A stretch of DNA of 64,000 nt, taken from the NCBI GenBank assembly GCA_028583685.1, contig JAMXIF010001194.1, positions 2,251,559 to 2,315,558 on the forward strand, read 5' to 3'. Of the stretch, positions 63,068 to 64,000 are shown piece by piece. The position numbers were made by a program, and so were the translations under genes. Under the pieces are notes generated by a model. The model had not been told where the DNA came from and ran no database searches. It was given only the letters and a program-made list of their open reading frames with translations. This DNA comes from Petaurus breviceps papuanus. Lineage: Eukaryota; Chordata; Mammalia; Diprotodontia; Petauridae. The stretch's first letter is position 1. The number at the start of each line of letters is the position of its first letter.

Positions 63068-64000
63068 GAAGAAAGACCTGCAGAGGCTTGAGTCTCTCAT
63101 GCTGGGAATTTCTCCAGCCCATTTAGGACAAGATACCCTACCTGAGATGGGTGGTAGGGGAGTGGGGAGCTGTCGCTGCCATCTTAAAAGCAGAGAATTT
63201 AAGGACAAAGATCCCCTGCCTGCCTCCCCCAAGGTGCCAGCCGCCTATAGCCAGCAGCAGAGCGGCAGTTTGTGAGTAATGACTCCAATGCTCGTGTGAC
63301 TGCAGCTTCTGAGAATCCAGGGAAGAAAATAAATAGAAACCTAATTGTGCTGTGACCGACAGCATTTCTCTAACCAACCTAGTGCTTTATGGCGGGTCAA
63401 GCTCCCCCAGTGGAGCCTGAAGATTGCATTTTGTCCTGGATTTTTCTTTGTGCACACTGGAAGTGTTGTGCTTGAAGACCCCTCGGAGCTGGCCAGGGAG
63501 CCTAAGGCCTGGCGGTGGATCGACCATTGTGATAGCTCTGATGAGCTTAAATCATCCCCCATCAGCCCAGACTAGGCCCAAATGCGATAATTTACTGGGT
63601 AAGGAACCTGCTGTGCTTTGAGAACACATTTGCCACCAGGTCCCCAGCTACAGAGTTTATTAAGAATCCATCAAGATGTGGGAGGCAGGAGGAGCCCTTC
63701 TCCAGGGGGGATGGATTTAATCATAGAATTTTCCTACTATGCCAGCCCCTTGCCAGGTTCTCATTCTTTGTTGTGGGTTTTGTTTCTCAAAGATGCTGTT
63801 GTTCCCCCTCTTCTCGGTTAGCACCGTAATTAGAGAAGCCCCACAGATACAGTGACCAGGTAAAATACATTGCCAGCCACTGTCTTTGTGTTTTGGCAGT
63901 GGGTAGACATGGCATTTTCTGGGGCGGTTAAAGAGTAGAAGTAGTTATTACTGGTCACTGGTAAATAATTGGGCTGGCCACCGCCTCGGTGCATTTAGGG
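63068..64000. other. Repeat-poor block at the right edge, possible conserved regulatory DNA
   Basis: Over 900 bp with no repeat signature, the longest clean stretch ending the window. Motif-dense pieces include 'aaacctaattgtgctgtgac' (63339), 'gtgctttatggcgggtcaag' (63381) and 'tgcgataatttactgggtaa' (63582). Short overlapping open frames on both strands lack domains. It may continue past 64000. Confidence 0.4.

Overview
This window looks like non-coding marsupial chromosomal DNA. The evidence is its repeat content. It is packed with CORE-SINEs (MIR, MIR3/Ther-2 type and Mar1 type), short tRNA-like SINEs of the kind seen in marsupials, L2 and CR1/L3 relics, and LINE-1 pieces whose ORF1 and 3' UTR match the marsupial form as I remember it. 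CpG is low and no CpG island is apparent. I lean towards an Australasian marsupial, because the SINE copies resemble those of dasyurids and macropods more than the commonest opossum SINE, but this is memory, not a search. Family names are by eye; RepeatMasker with a marsupial library would settle them.

I find no host protein-coding gene, tRNA, rRNA, CRISPR array or operon. Every open frame is short (147 codons at most), and those I examined fall inside repeats, microsatellites or AT/CT-rich sequence with no recognisable domain. The only coding relics I can name are LINE-1 ORF1 remnants at 12.0-12.65 kb (+), 28.1-29.7 kb (-) and 54.7-55.15 kb (+).

Layout: 0-8 kb holds L2, MIR and Mar1 relics, two young SINEs with clear target-site duplications, a CR1/L3 tail and a LINE-1 3' end (7280-8011). 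8-11.8 kb holds a repeat-poor block (8840-9440), MIRs and a 202-bp palindromic hAT-type element (10356-10557). 11.9-16.7 kb holds an old ORF1-bearing L1/HAL1 copy split by repeat family R, then unresolved sequence with a possible LTR. 16.7-26.5 kb holds repeat-poor blocks, a pyrimidine tract, many MIR/L2 copies and a solo LTR (23355-23729) carrying a 28-nt perfect palindrome. 26.57-30.38 kb is a HAL1-like element (5' end, ORF1, 3' UTR, no visible ORF2) with target duplications and an LTR inserted into it. 30.4-46.8 kb is old repeats and unresolved sequence. 46.8-52.2 kb is mostly unresolved. 52.2-53.2 kb is a second R copy split by a solo LTR of the family seen at 28.6 kb. 53.9-55.2 kb is a LINE-1 5' end lacking its 3' part. 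55-62 kb holds nested L2/MIR, a 42-bp perfect tandem duplication and a duplicated 177-bp block. 62.3-64 kb holds a gap inside a hAT relic, a young SINE and a repeat-poor block at the right edge.

The most useful results are nested insertions with verifiable target duplications, two dispersed families I cannot classify (X with four copies, R with two), and several repeat-free blocks that could be conserved regulatory DNA. I see no evidence of a new biological system.
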